Source of the DNA: Myxococcota bacterium
Lineage (GTDB): Bacteria > Myxococcota_A > UBA9160 > UBA4427
Assembly: GCA_028823175.1 (NCBI GenBank)
Contig: JAPKBZ010000012.1
Location: forward strand, 1-64,000
Length of the DNA: 64,000 nt
Reading direction: 5' to 3'
The position numbers were made by a program, and so were the translations under genes. The notes under the pieces were generated by a model. The model ran no database searches. It was not told where the DNA came from and saw only the letters and a list, made by a program, of their open reading frames with translations. Shown here in pieces: positions 27,613 through 36,273 of the stretch (within the stretch, counting starts at the first letter, position 1; each line of letters begins with the position of its first letter).

Positions 27613-28053
27613 TTGCCCGCAGTCCGAGAAGAGATCGAGGCCGCCTGGCGGCACATCGTGGCCGTCGCCGATGCCGCGGACTGGAACACCTGGGCAGACC
27701 TTCACAGCCCCGACTGCGTCTGGGTCGAGCACCATCTGGGGACATTTCGCGGCCGTGAGGCGATTCTCGGGGCAATTCTCGAGGCGATGCGGCCTGTCCC
27801 GATGATGCGATTTCCGGTCGAGTGGGTCGCTTTCGAAGGCAACCGCGTCGTCTACTACCCTTGGCAAGTTCTTCCGGATCCAACGGGTGGCGACGAGATC
27901 TATCGCTTTGGCTGCGTCACCATACTCGAATACGCTGGGAGCGGGCTCTGGAACTACCAGGAAGATCTCTACAACCCCGCCGAAGGCCGCGCCGTGTTCA
28001 CACGCTGGATGGAAGCCGGGGGCCGCCTTGCCGCAACCGGGAGCGACGGATAG
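27613..28053 (+). CDS. NTF2/SnoaL-fold protein
   Basis: 146 residues, start TTG with GGGAGGGG just upstream. The sequence AAWRHIVAVADAADWNTWAD then LHSPDCVWVEHHLGTFRGRE is the helix-then-strand opening of SnoaL-like proteins, and FEGNRVVYYPW and RFGCVTILEYAG continue the cone-shaped fold. Such proteins are often isomerases, cyclases or dehydratases, but many are non-catalytic. It stands alone between convergent and divergent neighbours. Confidence 0.68.
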   Translation: MPAVREEIEAAWRHIVAVADAADWNTWADLHSPDCVWVEHHLGTFRGREAILGAILEAMRPVPMMRFPVEWVAFEGNRVVYYPWQVLPDPTGGDEIYRFGCVTILEYAGSGLWNYQEDLYNPAEGRAVFTRWMEAGGRLAATGSDG

Positions 28054-28071
28054 CGGCCTCGCTTGTCGGCT

Positions 28072-28572
28072 TTAGCCAGAGCCAGATCTTCCCAACTCGT
28101 CGAGGGTCCGTTTCAGGGCTTCGCGTTCCAGATTTTCGAAATCGAGTGCGACGAAGCGGCGGATTCTCGCCTCGAGTTCTTGATAGGTCCGCTCAAAGGC
28201 AGCTCGAATTCGGGCCTCGTCCCCATCCCAAGCCACCGGATCCGCCAGGCCCCAATGCACGCGGAAGGGCGCTCCGGGCCAGACCGGGCAAGACTCGTCC
28301 CGAGCCCGATCACAGACCGTGAAGACGAAATCAAAGGTTGGAGCGCCCGACTGCGTGAAGTTGTCCCAGCTCTTGCTCTGGAGGTGGTCGGTCGAGTGCC
28401 CCTTTCGAGTGAGGATTTCGAGGGCATTGGGATGCGGCGCACCCAAGGGGTGACTGCCAGCACTAAAGGCGCCGAAACGTTCGCCGCCGTACTTGGCCAG
28501 AAGACACTCGGCCAAGAGGCTGCGCGCCGAATTCCCCGTACAGAGGAAGAGAACGAAATAACAACCCTCCAA
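28072..28572 (-). CDS. arsC: Arsenate reductase, LMW tyrosine-phosphatase type
   Basis: 166 residues. FLCTGNSARS holds the P-loop nucleophile Cys11 and Arg17. The second redox pair lies in FTVCDRARDESCPVWPG (Cys87 and Cys95), followed by VHWGLADP, as in the thioredoxin-coupled ArsC family; spacing between the pair is one residue longer than in the staphylococcal enzyme. It would reduce arsenate to arsenite. No arsenite pump or ArsR lies beside it, so it may act with remote genes. Confidence 0.83.
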   Translation of the reverse strand: MEGCYFVLFLCTGNSARSLLAECLLAKYGGERFGAFSAGSHPLGAPHPNALEILTRKGHSTDHLQSKSWDNFTQSGAPTFDFVFTVCDRARDESCPVWPGAPFRVHWGLADPVAWDGDEARIRAAFERTYQELEARIRRFVALDFENLEREALKRTLDELGRSGSG

Positions 28573-28646
28573 TTTTCTTCCTTTTCAGGGTACGGGCCTC
28601 TCCACCTCCCACCCTTCTCACACTGTTTCGACTACCATGGCCATTC

Positions 28647-29072
28647 ATGACTCTACGAAATAAATTTCTCGTCGGCATTGGATGCATTGCTCTCGCAATT
28701 CAACTCGTTCCCGTCGACCGCGAAAACCCGCCGGTCGAAACTGAAATACCGGCGCCTGAAAACGTTCTGGCTGTGCTTCAAAACGCTTGCTACGACTGCC
28801 ACTCGAACGAGAGCGTCTGGCCCTGGTATGGATACGTCGCCCCTTTTTCCTGGCTGGTCGAGTACGACATCGAAGAGGCCCGGGAGCATATGAACTTTTC
28901 CACTTGGAACCAGTATGACGCCGACGAGCAAATCGATATGGTGGAAGAAATATGGGAGGAAGTCGAAGAGGGCGAGATGCCCCCCTACTTTTACACGCCC
29001 CTCCACCCAGAGGCTCGCCTCAATGCGAAAGACCACGCCCTGATCCAGGTCTGGGCTCACGAGTCGCCTTAG
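28647..29072 (+). CDS. Haem-binding domain protein, exported
   Basis: 141 residues with an N-terminal hydrophobic anchor (FLVGIGCIALAIQLVPV). The haem-binding domain shows NACYDCHSNESVWPWYGYVA, a CxxCH haem c site followed by the conserved WPWY, then FSWLVEYDIEEAREHMNFS and a C-terminal MPPYFYTPLHPEARL. The family (Haem_bd) is a monohaem periplasmic protein of unclear electron-transfer role. It is divergent from arsC by 74 nt. Confidence 0.85.
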   Translation: MTLRNKFLVGIGCIALAIQLVPVDRENPPVETEIPAPENVLAVLQNACYDCHSNESVWPWYGYVAPFSWLVEYDIEEAREHMNFSTWNQYDADEQIDMVEEIWEEVEEGEMPPYFYTPLHPEARLNAKDHALIQVWAHESP

Positions 29073-29138
29073 AGCCCTTGAAGAGCAGGCAGAGAGCCAA
29101 TCGCCGCGAACAGGAGACTCTCGAATACTCGGCGTCGG

Positions 29139-29399
29139 CTATTTCGGCCGAGTGACCAAAATTCGTTTGAGCCCCACCCCCACCGATCCGAAGACCAGCG
29201 AAACCAAAGCGGCGTACCAGAAATAGTGACCCGCCGACCGCATACGCCACGATTCGGAATCACCGTTGAAGTCGTGCTCCGACAGGATCTCTGGCGGAGC
29301 CAGTAGGCCCAAATAAAGGCCGTTGACTCCGACCCACGCCGCGTATAGGAATGCGAGCAGTGCGGGCAGCCAGGAAACGGCTCTCTTCAATCTATCCAT
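29139..29399 (-). CDS. Small membrane protein
   Basis: 86 residues from the ATG at 29399, which has GAGAGGGAG directly before it. Two hydrophobic helices (WLPALLAFLYAAWVGVNGLY and FWYAALVSLVFGSVGVGL) flank an acidic loop. No family recognised. A short GC hairpin (CTCGGC...GCCGAG, about 29128-29152) overlaps its stop and could act as a terminator for the minus strand. Confidence 0.5.
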   Translation of the reverse strand: MDRLKRAVSWLPALLAFLYAAWVGVNGLYLGLLAPPEILSEHDFNGDSESWRMRSAGHYFWYAALVSLVFGSVGVGLKRILVTRPK

Positions 29400-29465
29400 C
29401 CACTCCCTCTCGGCCACCCAAGGCGCGAAGGCGCTCAATTCTCCAGTGTGACTACACGCGCCGGG

Positions 29466-29843
29466 TCACCGACCGGCCGACACCGAACCCGCCGCCTCAC
29501 GCTGGCTCTGGCACACAATACAGAATGCCGCTTCCGGTTTGACCTTAAGGCGCTGAACCCCGATCGACTCTCCGCAGCCCAGGCAGTCGCCATACTCACC
29601 TTCGGCAATCCGCTGAATCGCGGATTGGACACCCTTCGCCCGGGCCTGGGCGGCCTGACGATTCGCCTGAGAGATCTTCTGCTGAGCCATCGCATCCATG
29701 CGTGACAACCGGCCAATCGGCTGATCGAGATCAACAGGCCGACTTTCTGCTTCGGAAATATCAATGAGCAGGAGCAACTCCTCGCTGAGCGCCATGAGTT
29801 CCGCGTGCAGTTGGTCGATTTCTTCGGGCGCTAGATCGTCCAT
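29466..29843 (-). CDS. DksA/TraR-family C4 zinc-finger protein
   Basis: 125 residues. A coiled-coil N-terminal half (EIDQLHAELMALSEELLLL) leads to the zinc finger GDCLGCGESI with FCIVCQSQRE, i.e. four cysteines as in TraR/DksA. Known members bind the RNA polymerase secondary channel. The coiled-coil tip lacks a clear pair of acidic residues in the DxxDxA arrangement of DksA, so it is probably a TraR-like relative rather than the main DksA. Confidence 0.8.
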   Translation of the reverse strand: MDDLAPEEIDQLHAELMALSEELLLLIDISEAESRPVDLDQPIGRLSRMDAMAQQKISQANRQAAQARAKGVQSAIQRIAEGEYGDCLGCGESIGVQRLKVKPEAAFCIVCQSQREAAGSVSAGR

Positions 29844-29903
29844 CTCTAATGCCTCCGGTATCCAGATAGGCCTAGGCGCTAAAAAGCGTTCCCACCCACT
29901 CGT

Positions 29904-30899
29904 TCAGCCGCTTGCCTCATTGGGCTGGGCGGGGGTGCTTTTGATCCACTCGTCCACTCGGCAGGCCAAGTCCTCACCCGCTTCCTCCTGGATGAAATGA
30001 CCGACCCCCTGCAGAACCGAATGGGGCTGGCCGACTGCGCCGGGCACCATTTCCTGAAAAATTTTCTCCCAACCCCGTGTAGACGGATCGGAACCGGAGT
30101 AGAGGGTCAGGAATGGGCGTTGCCAGGTCGTGAGGAACTCCCAGGTTGCCCGATTGATACCCGCCCCCGGGTCGTTTCGCGTCACGGGGATCAAGACCGG
30201 AAATTGCCTCATTCCCGCCTTCGCTTCCTCACAGGGGAAGGGAGCGTCGTAGGCTGCGGCCACATCATTCGTGAGGGGTTTTACCAGGGCACCGTTCATG
30301 GACCAACTGGCCTCCATCTCCTCCGAGCGCTGGCTGAAGAGAATCCAATCCAGCAGGCTTTCGGCGAGACAGACATCGTCCTTTCCTATCCCGTAATTCG
30401 ACCATTCCAGCCGGCCTTTGAGATCGGCACTGGCGGTATGGAGCACGGTGTTCGAGGCGATCACCCGCGCGAATCGGTCCGACTCTTCGGCCACCACGCC
30501 CAGACCAATGGCCCCCCCCCAATCTTGACCGAAGAGCGTGATGTTCCTCAGGTCGAGGGCGACGACAAGTTGACGTATCCATTCGATATGGGAGGCGTAA
30601 GAATAACTCGTCCGCACCGTGGGCTTGTCGGACTTGCCGAACCCGATGTGATCGGGCGCAATGGCTCGATGGCCTGAAGCGACAAGTCCGGAAATCATTT
30701 TTCGATAGCTGAAGGACCAAGTGGGTTCGCCGTGAAGCATCAGAACGGGGTGCGCATCCGGATCACCTTCATCGACATAGTGCAGACGAAGCGGAGGGGC
30801 TTGGGCGGTTGGGCTCGAAGCGACCTCAACGAAATGGGACTCGAATGGATATCCGGGGAGGTCATCGAAATTTTCTTCGGGCGTACGAAAAACTCCCAA
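29904..30899 (-). CDS. Haloalkane dehalogenase (alpha/beta hydrolase)
   Basis: 331 residues from TTG at 30899, preceded by AGGAGG with 9 nt spacing; the resulting MGVFRTPEENFDDLPGYPF matches the start of HLD-I dehalogenases. The oxyanion region HGEPTWSFSYRK, the nucleophile in FGQDWGG (Asp, with the adjacent halide-binding Trp), the acid in SGSDPSTRG and the histidine in GVGHFIQEE complete the family's triad. It would hydrolyse carbon-halogen bonds of alkyl halides. It is monocistronic. Confidence 0.87.
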   Translation of the reverse strand: MGVFRTPEENFDDLPGYPFESHFVEVASSPTAQAPPLRLHYVDEGDPDAHPVLMLHGEPTWSFSYRKMISGLVASGHRAIAPDHIGFGKSDKPTVRTSYSYASHIEWIRQLVVALDLRNITLFGQDWGGAIGLGVVAEESDRFARVIASNTVLHTASADLKGRLEWSNYGIGKDDVCLAESLLDWILFSQRSEEMEASWSMNGALVKPLTNDVAAAYDAPFPCEEAKAGMRQFPVLIPVTRNDPGAGINRATWEFLTTWQRPFLTLYSGSDPSTRGWEKIFQEMVPGAVGQPHSVLQGVGHFIQEEAGEDLACRVDEWIKSTPAQPNEASG

Positions 30900-31298
30900 T
30901 GAACACACCCTCCTAGGGAGCGCCCGCCCTGCAAGCGAAGGCTCTCGAGCTGCGCGCAGGGACCCGCTTCCCATCGCTGGCTAGCTTAACGCGTTCACCC
31001 GCCGCCGGAAGTCGGTGGGGCCCGACCCCAGACCCTTGGCTGGGCGTGTTCCACCCCTAAAACCCGCCCCCGATGCCCGGCCCCCAAGCAGCGACGCACC
31101 CCCCGCTTGGGCTCGCTTGATCCAAAGAGTACACCTGTACTCATAGGGTCGAAGCCGGGCGGAAGTTCCAAGCGGCCGAGCCCCCGGCGGCCAAAATCCT
31201 CGGGCTCCCGACGCCCGGGTCGGTCCCCCGCCAGGTGCACCGAGGGCGGATCGAAGCGCGCGCCGACGGCGGTTGGCGCGCGCTTCGATCCGGCCCCG
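30900..31298. other. Gene-free stretch with palindromes
   Basis: Between the dehalogenase start and the Ddn-like gene's stop, about 400 bp show no convincing gene. The stretch contains a small palindrome at 31128-31141 (AGTACA-CC-TGTACT), a candidate operator about 230 bp upstream of the dehalogenase, and the large inverted repeat at 31247-31292. A promoter for the dehalogenase must lie here. Confidence 0.5.
31247..31292. terminator. Perfect 18-bp inverted repeat, likely terminator hairpin
   Basis: Bases 31247-31264 are perfectly complementary to 31275-31292 around a 10-nt loop. It lies 7-50 nt beyond the stop codon of the minus-strand Ddn-like gene. No T-run follows, so it is at best a GC-hairpin terminator or mRNA stabiliser. 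Confidence 0.6.
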
Positions 31299-31784
31299 CT
31301 AGTCCACCTGCTTTTCCAGAACGACCACTGGAATTTCGCGTCCGGCTCGCGCTTGATAGTCCTGGTAAGCGGGGTAGACGGCCACCATGGATTCCCAGAG
31401 CGAGGCTCGCTCGTCACCCTCCGCAGTGCGCGCCTTCGCGCGAAATTTTTCCGCACCGACCTGCACGGAAACCTCGGGCACCTCGACAAGATTCAGATAC
31501 CAGACGGGGTGTATAGGGGCGCCGCCCTTCGAAGCCACGATCACGTGACCCGTTTCGGACTCGCCGTAAATCAAGGGCAACATGCGCGGCTCTCCGCTTC
31601 GCCGCCCCTGGGTAGTCAAGAGGAGCGTCGGGAAAACTCCCGAGCCTCCTGCCGAAGAGGCATCCCACATATGACCATCACGGCCATCACTTTCGACATA
31701 CCGTTTCATGTGGTCCAGAATCCAGCCGGGCAGATCCGAATTTTCTTTTGCTTCAGTCATTTTTATCGACTTCTCCATGCTCAT
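31299..31784 (-). CDS. Nitroreductase / deazaflavin-dependent oxidoreductase-family protein, Ddn-like
   Basis: 161 residues. The TTQGRRSGEPRMLPLIYGE segment (residues about 57-75) is the family's TxGRxSGxPR motif, followed by VIVASKGG, then HPVWYLNLVEVPEVSVQVG, all conserved in FPOR-B proteins of actinobacteria, where F420 is the usual cofactor. Two ATGs near the N-terminus leave the start open. A large inverted repeat lies just past its stop. Substrate unknown. Confidence 0.78.
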   Translation of the reverse strand: MSMEKSIKMTEAKENSDLPGWILDHMKRYVESDGRDGHMWDASSAGGSGVFPTLLLTTQGRRSGEPRMLPLIYGESETGHVIVASKGGAPIHPVWYLNLVEVPEVSVQVGAEKFRAKARTAEGDERASLWESMVAVYPAYQDYQARAGREIPVVVLEKQVD

Positions 31785-31985
31785 GCTCGCAGACGTTAAA
31801 AATTAGTATGACGCATTTCACAACTTCGGCGAAAGGACTCGAAAACTCTCGATCATAAAGTGAGCGATTGCCAGGAGGCAATTTCGCTATCCTCGATTTA
31901 TCGCTCAAGCGACTCCTTGAATAAAATATTGAATCGTCCTTGCCGGCTCCCGTGGAGTAAAAAGACCCATTCAACCCTTGAACGC

Positions 31986-32282
31986 TTAGCCCGAGAACAC
32001 ACCTTTATAGTGTTCCACATCGGGGAAAACTTCATAGAAAGAATGGAGAATCTCCTTCCAACGCGAGTACTCCTCTGATCCACGGAATCCTTCGGTGTGG
32101 TCTTCCAACTTTTCCCAGCGAATCTGAAGAAGAAATCTCGAATCTTTTTCAACGCAGTGCAGGAGTTCGTGAGAGCAATAGCCAGGCATCGAAGCCACGA
32201 TCGCCTGGGCTTCCGAAAACGCCCGCTGGAAAGCCTTCTCTTTTCCACTCTTCACATCCAAGATTACGGATTCCAAGATCAT
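31986..32282 (-). CDS. Antibiotic biosynthesis monooxygenase (ABM) domain protein
   Basis: 98 residues from the ATG at 32282, preferred over an ATG at 32297 because AAGGAG is placed 6 nt before it. The sequence MILESVILDVKSGKEKAF then SMPGYCSHELLHCVEK then SRFLLQIRWEKLEDHTEGF and SEEYSRWKEIL follows the ABM ferredoxin-like fold with the conserved W and H. ABM proteins are cofactor-free monooxygenases or haem-degrading enzymes. It ends 200 bp before the Ddn-like gene start. Confidence 0.78.
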   Translation of the reverse strand: MILESVILDVKSGKEKAFQRAFSEAQAIVASMPGYCSHELLHCVEKDSRFLLQIRWEKLEDHTEGFRGSEEYSRWKEILHSFYEVFPDVEHYKGVFSG

Positions 32283-32542
32283 CACCCACTCCTTCATCAC
32301 AAATTCGATTGGCTCGTCGCTCGTTCCTTCATATCCAACACAATCACAACCCACCCAAGCGGGGCGAGTCGTGCAACGGTAACGGGGAAAATCTTGCAAC
32401 GGCGACGACTGGGCTAGGCTCCCCGACCGGGGCCGACTCCCCAAGGAGAACCGATCGGGCCGGTCGCCCGCAAACACCCACCAAGGTAGACCTTTTGGAC
32501 CTGCCATCGAGGACAGGGGCGGGGGGAGGGACAGGGGAATAA

Positions 32543-32989
32543 ATGATCGAGCAATTTATCGAAAAATGGCATAAGTACCTGAAAGGACAGCTCCCTGGAG
32601 GGCTCGACGAGATCCTGGACGAGAACGTGACCTTTCATTCGCCGGTGGTCTACACGCCTCAGGAGGGGCGCGAGATCACGAAGCTCTACCTCTCGGCGGC
32701 GGCCGGAACTTTTGGAGGCGACCCCGGTGAGGAAGGGGCAATCTCTGCGGAGGGCGACGACTCTCGATCCGGTTCTTTCCGCTACACCAAGCAGGTACTG
32801 TCGGGGAACCAGGCCGTACTCGAGTTCGAAAGCAAGGTCGGCGGTAAATATGTCAATGGAGTTGACATCATCGAGTGCAACGACGAGGGCAAGGCAATTG
32901 AGTTCAGGGTAATGATCCGCCCACTCCAGGCGGTGAACATGATCCACCAACAAATGGCGTCGATGCTCAAGAAGATCCAGGACAGCTAG
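32543..32989 (+). CDS. NTF2/SnoaL-fold protein
   Basis: 148 residues, ATG start with AGGGG 6-7 nt upstream. The fold pattern is IEQFIEKWHKYLKG, then LDEILDENVTFHSPVVYTPQ, EGREITKLYLSAAAG, and later VNGVDIIECNDEGKAIEFRV, then MIRPLQAVNMIHQQM: the core of SnoaL-like proteins with the conserved D-x-I-x-F-x-V-x-V-R-P. A strong terminator follows its stop (33002-33044). Enzymatic role unknown. Confidence 0.72.
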   Translation: MIEQFIEKWHKYLKGQLPGGLDEILDENVTFHSPVVYTPQEGREITKLYLSAAAGTFGGDPGEEGAISAEGDDSRSGSFRYTKQVLSGNQAVLEFESKVGGKYVNGVDIIECNDEGKAIEFRVMIRPLQAVNMIHQQMASMLKKIQDS

Positions 32990-33001
32990 CCGCGAATAGA
33001 C

Positions 33002-33044
33002 AAAAGAGGGACGCCGGCAGCTCCGGTATCCCTCTTTGTTTTTC
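33002..33044. terminator. Rho-independent terminator, bidirectional
   Basis: AAAGAGGGA (33003-33011) pairs with TCCCTCTTT (33029-33037) around a nested CCGG...CCGG stem, followed by GTTTTT on the plus strand. It lies between the plus-strand SnoaL-like gene and the convergent alanine dehydrogenase gene and probably serves both. Confidence 0.85.
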
Positions 33045-33058
33045 TCTTCCGGCGATTG

Positions 33059-34129
33059 CTAGAGCAGGGCGTCGTGCACGAGCTGGCCACTCTGAACGTT
33101 CAAGCCTCCGGCGAGGTGCCCATCTTCGACGCAGGCCTTTTCCCAGCCCAAGTCAGCGATCGCTTTGACAAAAGGAAGCGTTACGTTCGTCAGGGCAAAT
33201 GTCGAAGTCCGGGGCACTCCGCCAGGCATATTGCTCACGCAATAGTGAACAACACCATCGACCACAAAAGTCGGCTCTGCATGGCTGGTTGGCCGACTGG
33301 TTTCAAAACAACCGCCTTGATCGATCGATATATCGACAAGCACCGAGCCCGGCTTCATCCTCTTGACCATCTCACGAGTCACCAACTTCGGTGCTGCAGC
33401 GCCCGGGATCAGGACGGCGCCGATGACGAGATCGGCTCCTACCACCAGTCGGTCTATCGTATCCGCCGATGCATGAGCAGTTTTCAGCTGATTCCCGAAT
33501 TGCGATGACAACTCTCGAAGTCTCTTGGCCGAGCGATCGACAACGGTGACGTCCGCCTTCATACCCACGGCGATCTCCGCTGCGTTCGTGCCGGCAACGC
33601 CACCCCCCAGGATCACGACCTTAGCCGGGGCGACTCCGGAAACGCCCCCGAGAAGTATTCCCAATCCGCCCGAGGCCTTCTGAAGATTTTCCGCGCCCAC
33701 TTGAGCGGACATTCGTCCAGCCACTTCACTCATCGGTGTGAGCAAGGGGAGCGAGCCGTCGTCGGCCGTCACCGTCTCGTAGGCGATGGCCGTCACACCC
33801 GACTCGCAGAGCGCCGCCGCCTGCGCGGGATCCGCCGCCAAGTGGAGGTAGGTAAAGAGGACCTGGTCCGGTCGAAGCCGCGCGCACTCGATCAGTTGCG
33901 GTTCCTTGACCTTCACGATCAAATCCGAGGCCGCGAAGACTTCCTCGCCGGTCGCCGCGATGCGGGCTCCCGCGCTCGCGTAGTCCGCATCGGAAAAACC
34001 GATTCCGCCGCCTGCACCGATTTCCACGAACACCTCGTGCCCCGCAGCCACCAGTTCCGAGACGCCCGAGGGCACGATCCCGACCCTGTACTCATGCACT
34101 TTGATCTCCTTCGGAACTCCGATCCGCAT
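33059..34129 (-). CDS. ald: Alanine dehydrogenase
   Basis: 356 residues. MRIGVPKEIKVHEYRV (with the pyruvate-binding Lys/Arg), KVKEPQ, the LLTPMSEVAGRMSAQ segment, the NAD-binding VVILGGGVAGTNAAEIA and the HYCVSNMPGGVPRTST loop are all canonical. It interconverts L-alanine with pyruvate and ammonia using NAD. It ends about 15 residues earlier than many homologues; the conserved catalytic part is complete. It is divergent from an Lrp/AsnC regulator, as ald commonly is, which suggests alanine-responsive control. Confidence 0.92.
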   Translation of the reverse strand: MRIGVPKEIKVHEYRVGIVPSGVSELVAAGHEVFVEIGAGGGIGFSDADYASAGARIAATGEEVFAASDLIVKVKEPQLIECARLRPDQVLFTYLHLAADPAQAAALCESGVTAIAYETVTADDGSLPLLTPMSEVAGRMSAQVGAENLQKASGGLGILLGGVSGVAPAKVVILGGGVAGTNAAEIAVGMKADVTVVDRSAKRLRELSSQFGNQLKTAHASADTIDRLVVGADLVIGAVLIPGAAAPKLVTREMVKRMKPGSVLVDISIDQGGCFETSRPTSHAEPTFVVDGVVHYCVSNMPGGVPRTSTFALTNVTLPFVKAIADLGWEKACVEDGHLAGGLNVQSGQLVHDALL

Positions 34130-34261
34130 GCTCTTCTCCTCCTGGGGCGAGATCGGGCGCCGACCTCAACTCAATAATATGCTGTTTGTCTCTAAATTTT
34201 CTTGTCTTCTAGCCATAAAATCGCTCATATCCGGTGGATTCCTTCACTCAGAGGCTAAAAA
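34130..34261. promoter_or_regulatory. Divergent promoter region of ald and the Lrp/AsnC regulator
   Basis: 132 bp of AT-rich DNA separate the two start codons. The AATAATATGCTGTTTGTCTC and AAATTTTCTTGTCTTC stretches provide A/T-rich sites of the kind bound by Lrp-family octamers. Exact binding sites cannot be defined from one copy. Confidence 0.45.
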
Positions 34262-34741
34262 ATGGCATATTATTGCTTGATGGACGCTTATGATCGCTCG
34301 ATTCTTGCGACGCTCCAGGAAGAGGGCCGTATCGCCAACGTTCAACTCGCCGAGAAAGTCCACCTCTCTGAATCCGCTTGCCTGCGCCGGGTTCGCGCCC
34401 TCGAGGCCCAGGGCATCATCGAGGGCTACTCCGCCCGGGTCGACCCCCAGAAGGCTGGCCTGCCGGGCATCGTCTTCGTCAGCATCACCCTCGAACGTCA
34501 GGATCAGGACGAACTTCAGGTCTTCGAAGATGCCGCCCGGGCCATCCCCGAGGTCATGGACTGTTACCTCATGACCGGTGAATTCGATTATCTGCTCCGA
34601 GTCGTCGTCGCCGATACCGAAGATTTCGAACGCATTCATCGCCAGGGGCTGACGCGACTCCCCGGCGTTGCCCGGGTCCACTCGAGCTTCGCCCTGCGAA
34701 CCGTCCAGAAGAGCGCCGCCCTTCCAATTCCAGAATCATGA
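34262..34741 (+). CDS. Lrp/AsnC-family transcriptional regulator
   Basis: 159 residues. The N-terminal winged helix (MDAYDRSILATLQEEGR, VQLAEKVHLSESACLRRVRA) is followed by the RAM ligand-binding domain (VFEDAARAIPEVMDCYLMTG, then EFDYLLRVVVADTEDFERIH). The first ATG (34262) is preferred since AGAGG precedes it by 7 nt; an internal ATG at 34280 would give the more usual length. It is divergent from ald and probably activates it in response to alanine, as AldR-type regulators do. Confidence 0.85.
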   Translation: MAYYCLMDAYDRSILATLQEEGRIANVQLAEKVHLSESACLRRVRALEAQGIIEGYSARVDPQKAGLPGIVFVSITLERQDQDELQVFEDAARAIPEVMDCYLMTGEFDYLLRVVVADTEDFERIHRQGLTRLPGVARVHSSFALRTVQKSAALPIPES

Positions 34742-34771
34742 AGCCAGCGCGATGCTGATCCACAGCTCATT

Positions 34772-35212
34772 TCAAGACTGCCAGGGGTCGTAGTCTCCGA
34801 AGCTCCAGACGTTGCCGTCGCAGTCGAGACAGGTATACCCTCGGCCGCCGTAATCCTGATCCTGAATCTCCATCATGACCGAGGCACCTGCGGTCACCGC
34901 CCGGGCGTAGTGCGCATCGGGATCGGGGACAACGAGATAGATCGCCTGATTCGTCTTCTCTCCAAGTTCACTCGCCGGCCGCACCCGCTGATCGAATGCG
35001 TTCCCTCCATGGGAATCGGCCGAGGCCAACATGATCATCGCGTTTCCGTGAATGAGTTGAGCATGAACGATGCTTCCTTCGTTCTCTCCAGGGACAACAA
35101 GGTGCTCTTCGAATCCGAAAGCCTGGCAAAGCCAATCGATGGCTAGCCGAGCCTCGGGATAGCGAAGAGAGGGCACAATCGAACTTGCAACATGCCCGGA
35201 CTTTGTATCCAT
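34772..35212 (-). CDS. VOC (glyoxalase/bleomycin resistance) family protein
   Basis: 146 residues from the ATG at 35212, which follows TTGGAGGTGGGG. Features are PEARLAIDWLCQAFGFEEHL (domain start), HAQLIHGNAMIMLASADSHG, and the C-terminal DYGGRGYTCLDCDGNVWSFG with the glutamate/serine region of VOC proteins. It may bind metal, but the exact ligands are unclear. It is the last gene in the minus-strand run led by the CYP51-ferredoxin fusion. Confidence 0.75.
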   Translation of the reverse strand: MDTKSGHVASSIVPSLRYPEARLAIDWLCQAFGFEEHLVVPGENEGSIVHAQLIHGNAMIMLASADSHGGNAFDQRVRPASELGEKTNQAIYLVVPDPDAHYARAVTAGASVMMEIQDQDYGGRGYTCLDCDGNVWSFGDYDPWQS

Positions 35213-35250
35213 ACCCCACCTCCAACTCTGAATAGGCGAATCATAAGAAT

Positions 35251-36228
35251 TTAGTTGCTCGTGCGGAGAGCGCGAAGATCGCGTAGATAGAGCAGGCCCA
35301 ACAGGCACCGGCCCAACGTCAGAGCGATTGGGAAGACCAGGCCAAAAGCAACAATTTCGGCCTGCTCCCCGTAATCGGACCAGAAGAAAACCATCGCAGC
35401 GGCCTGGGTTCCCAGACCCGCCGGTGCGATGGGGATTGCGGCAACCAACATAATCACCGGCGCCGAAGCAAGGGCGAGGGCAAAAGGGATTTCGATCCCG
35501 AAGGCGTGGCTACCCGCCCAGAAGATCCAGATAAAAACGAGGAAGTAGACAAGCTTGATGAGAACGATGAACGCGAAATCCGCAGGGCTGGCCAGGCGGT
35601 AGCTCCGAATGATGGATGCGTTGCGAACCCTGCTCAGCCAACGCCACCCAGGAATCGAAGCCGCCAACAGAAAAAGCAGCCCAGCCTGGATCAAAAACGT
35701 CACCCCGGCCACGTGTCGCAGGGTTTCAATCGTGGAAGTCGCAACGAAAACCGAAGATCCCACCAGGGCCAGGCCGAGCATGATCAAAGCGTCGCAATTT
35801 CCATAGAGAAAGAGCGAACTCGTCGACTCGAGGGCAGGAACCGATTTGAAGCGCTTCAAGTAGACCACGATCGCCGCAGTTCCCACGTTCCAGTTCAGAG
35901 CGGTGAGGAGATAGGTGACCCCGCGCATGGAGCGTGCCTCGGACCAGGCTAGAGGCGCATTGAATCGCGTGATCAGGTAGGCGAGGGCTCTGGAATCGAG
36001 AAGAAACCAGAAGATCACAGCGGCGATTATTTCGGGAACGAAGAGGTCGAGTCGCGCGTTGCGGGCAGCCGAGCCCACCTGGGCAATCGGAACCTCCCAG
36101 AGCAGGAAGACAACAATTCCGAGAGCCGCCAACCAGGGGGCGACACTTCGCAACCAGCCCGGAGCGCTTAGACCCTCGCGAGACGCTTGGGAGGCCGGGC
36201 CTCTGTCGATGTCACCAGACTCTTCCAT
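35251..36228 (-). CDS. Flippase-like membrane protein (lysylphosphatidylglycerol synthase TM-domain family)
   Basis: 325 residues with about 8 membrane helices. The closing segment IPIAPAGLGTQAAAMVFFW resembles the P-x-x-P-G-G-L-G motif of the AglD/MprF N-terminal transmembrane family, members of which move or modify lipids. It starts 45 nt after the extended SDR and precedes the VOC gene by 38 nt, so it belongs to the same tandem run. A lipid-transport role is inference. Confidence 0.68.
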   Translation of the reverse strand: MEESGDIDRGPASQASREGLSAPGWLRSVAPWLAALGIVVFLLWEVPIAQVGSAARNARLDLFVPEIIAAVIFWFLLDSRALAYLITRFNAPLAWSEARSMRGVTYLLTALNWNVGTAAIVVYLKRFKSVPALESTSSLFLYGNCDALIMLGLALVGSSVFVATSTIETLRHVAGVTFLIQAGLLFLLAASIPGWRWLSRVRNASIIRSYRLASPADFAFIVLIKLVYFLVFIWIFWAGSHAFGIEIPFALALASAPVIMLVAAIPIAPAGLGTQAAAMVFFWSDYGEQAEIVAFGLVFPIALTLGRCLLGLLYLRDLRALRTSN

Positions 36229-36273
36229 TGAACGAGAAGCATACCGGGTTTCGCTTCCCCGCAGGAGAAGAAG

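Noticed and set aside
31753-31974. 73-codon minus-strand frame between the Ddn-like and ABM genes
   Set aside because: No ribosome site, no domain, and it overlaps the start of the Ddn-like gene.
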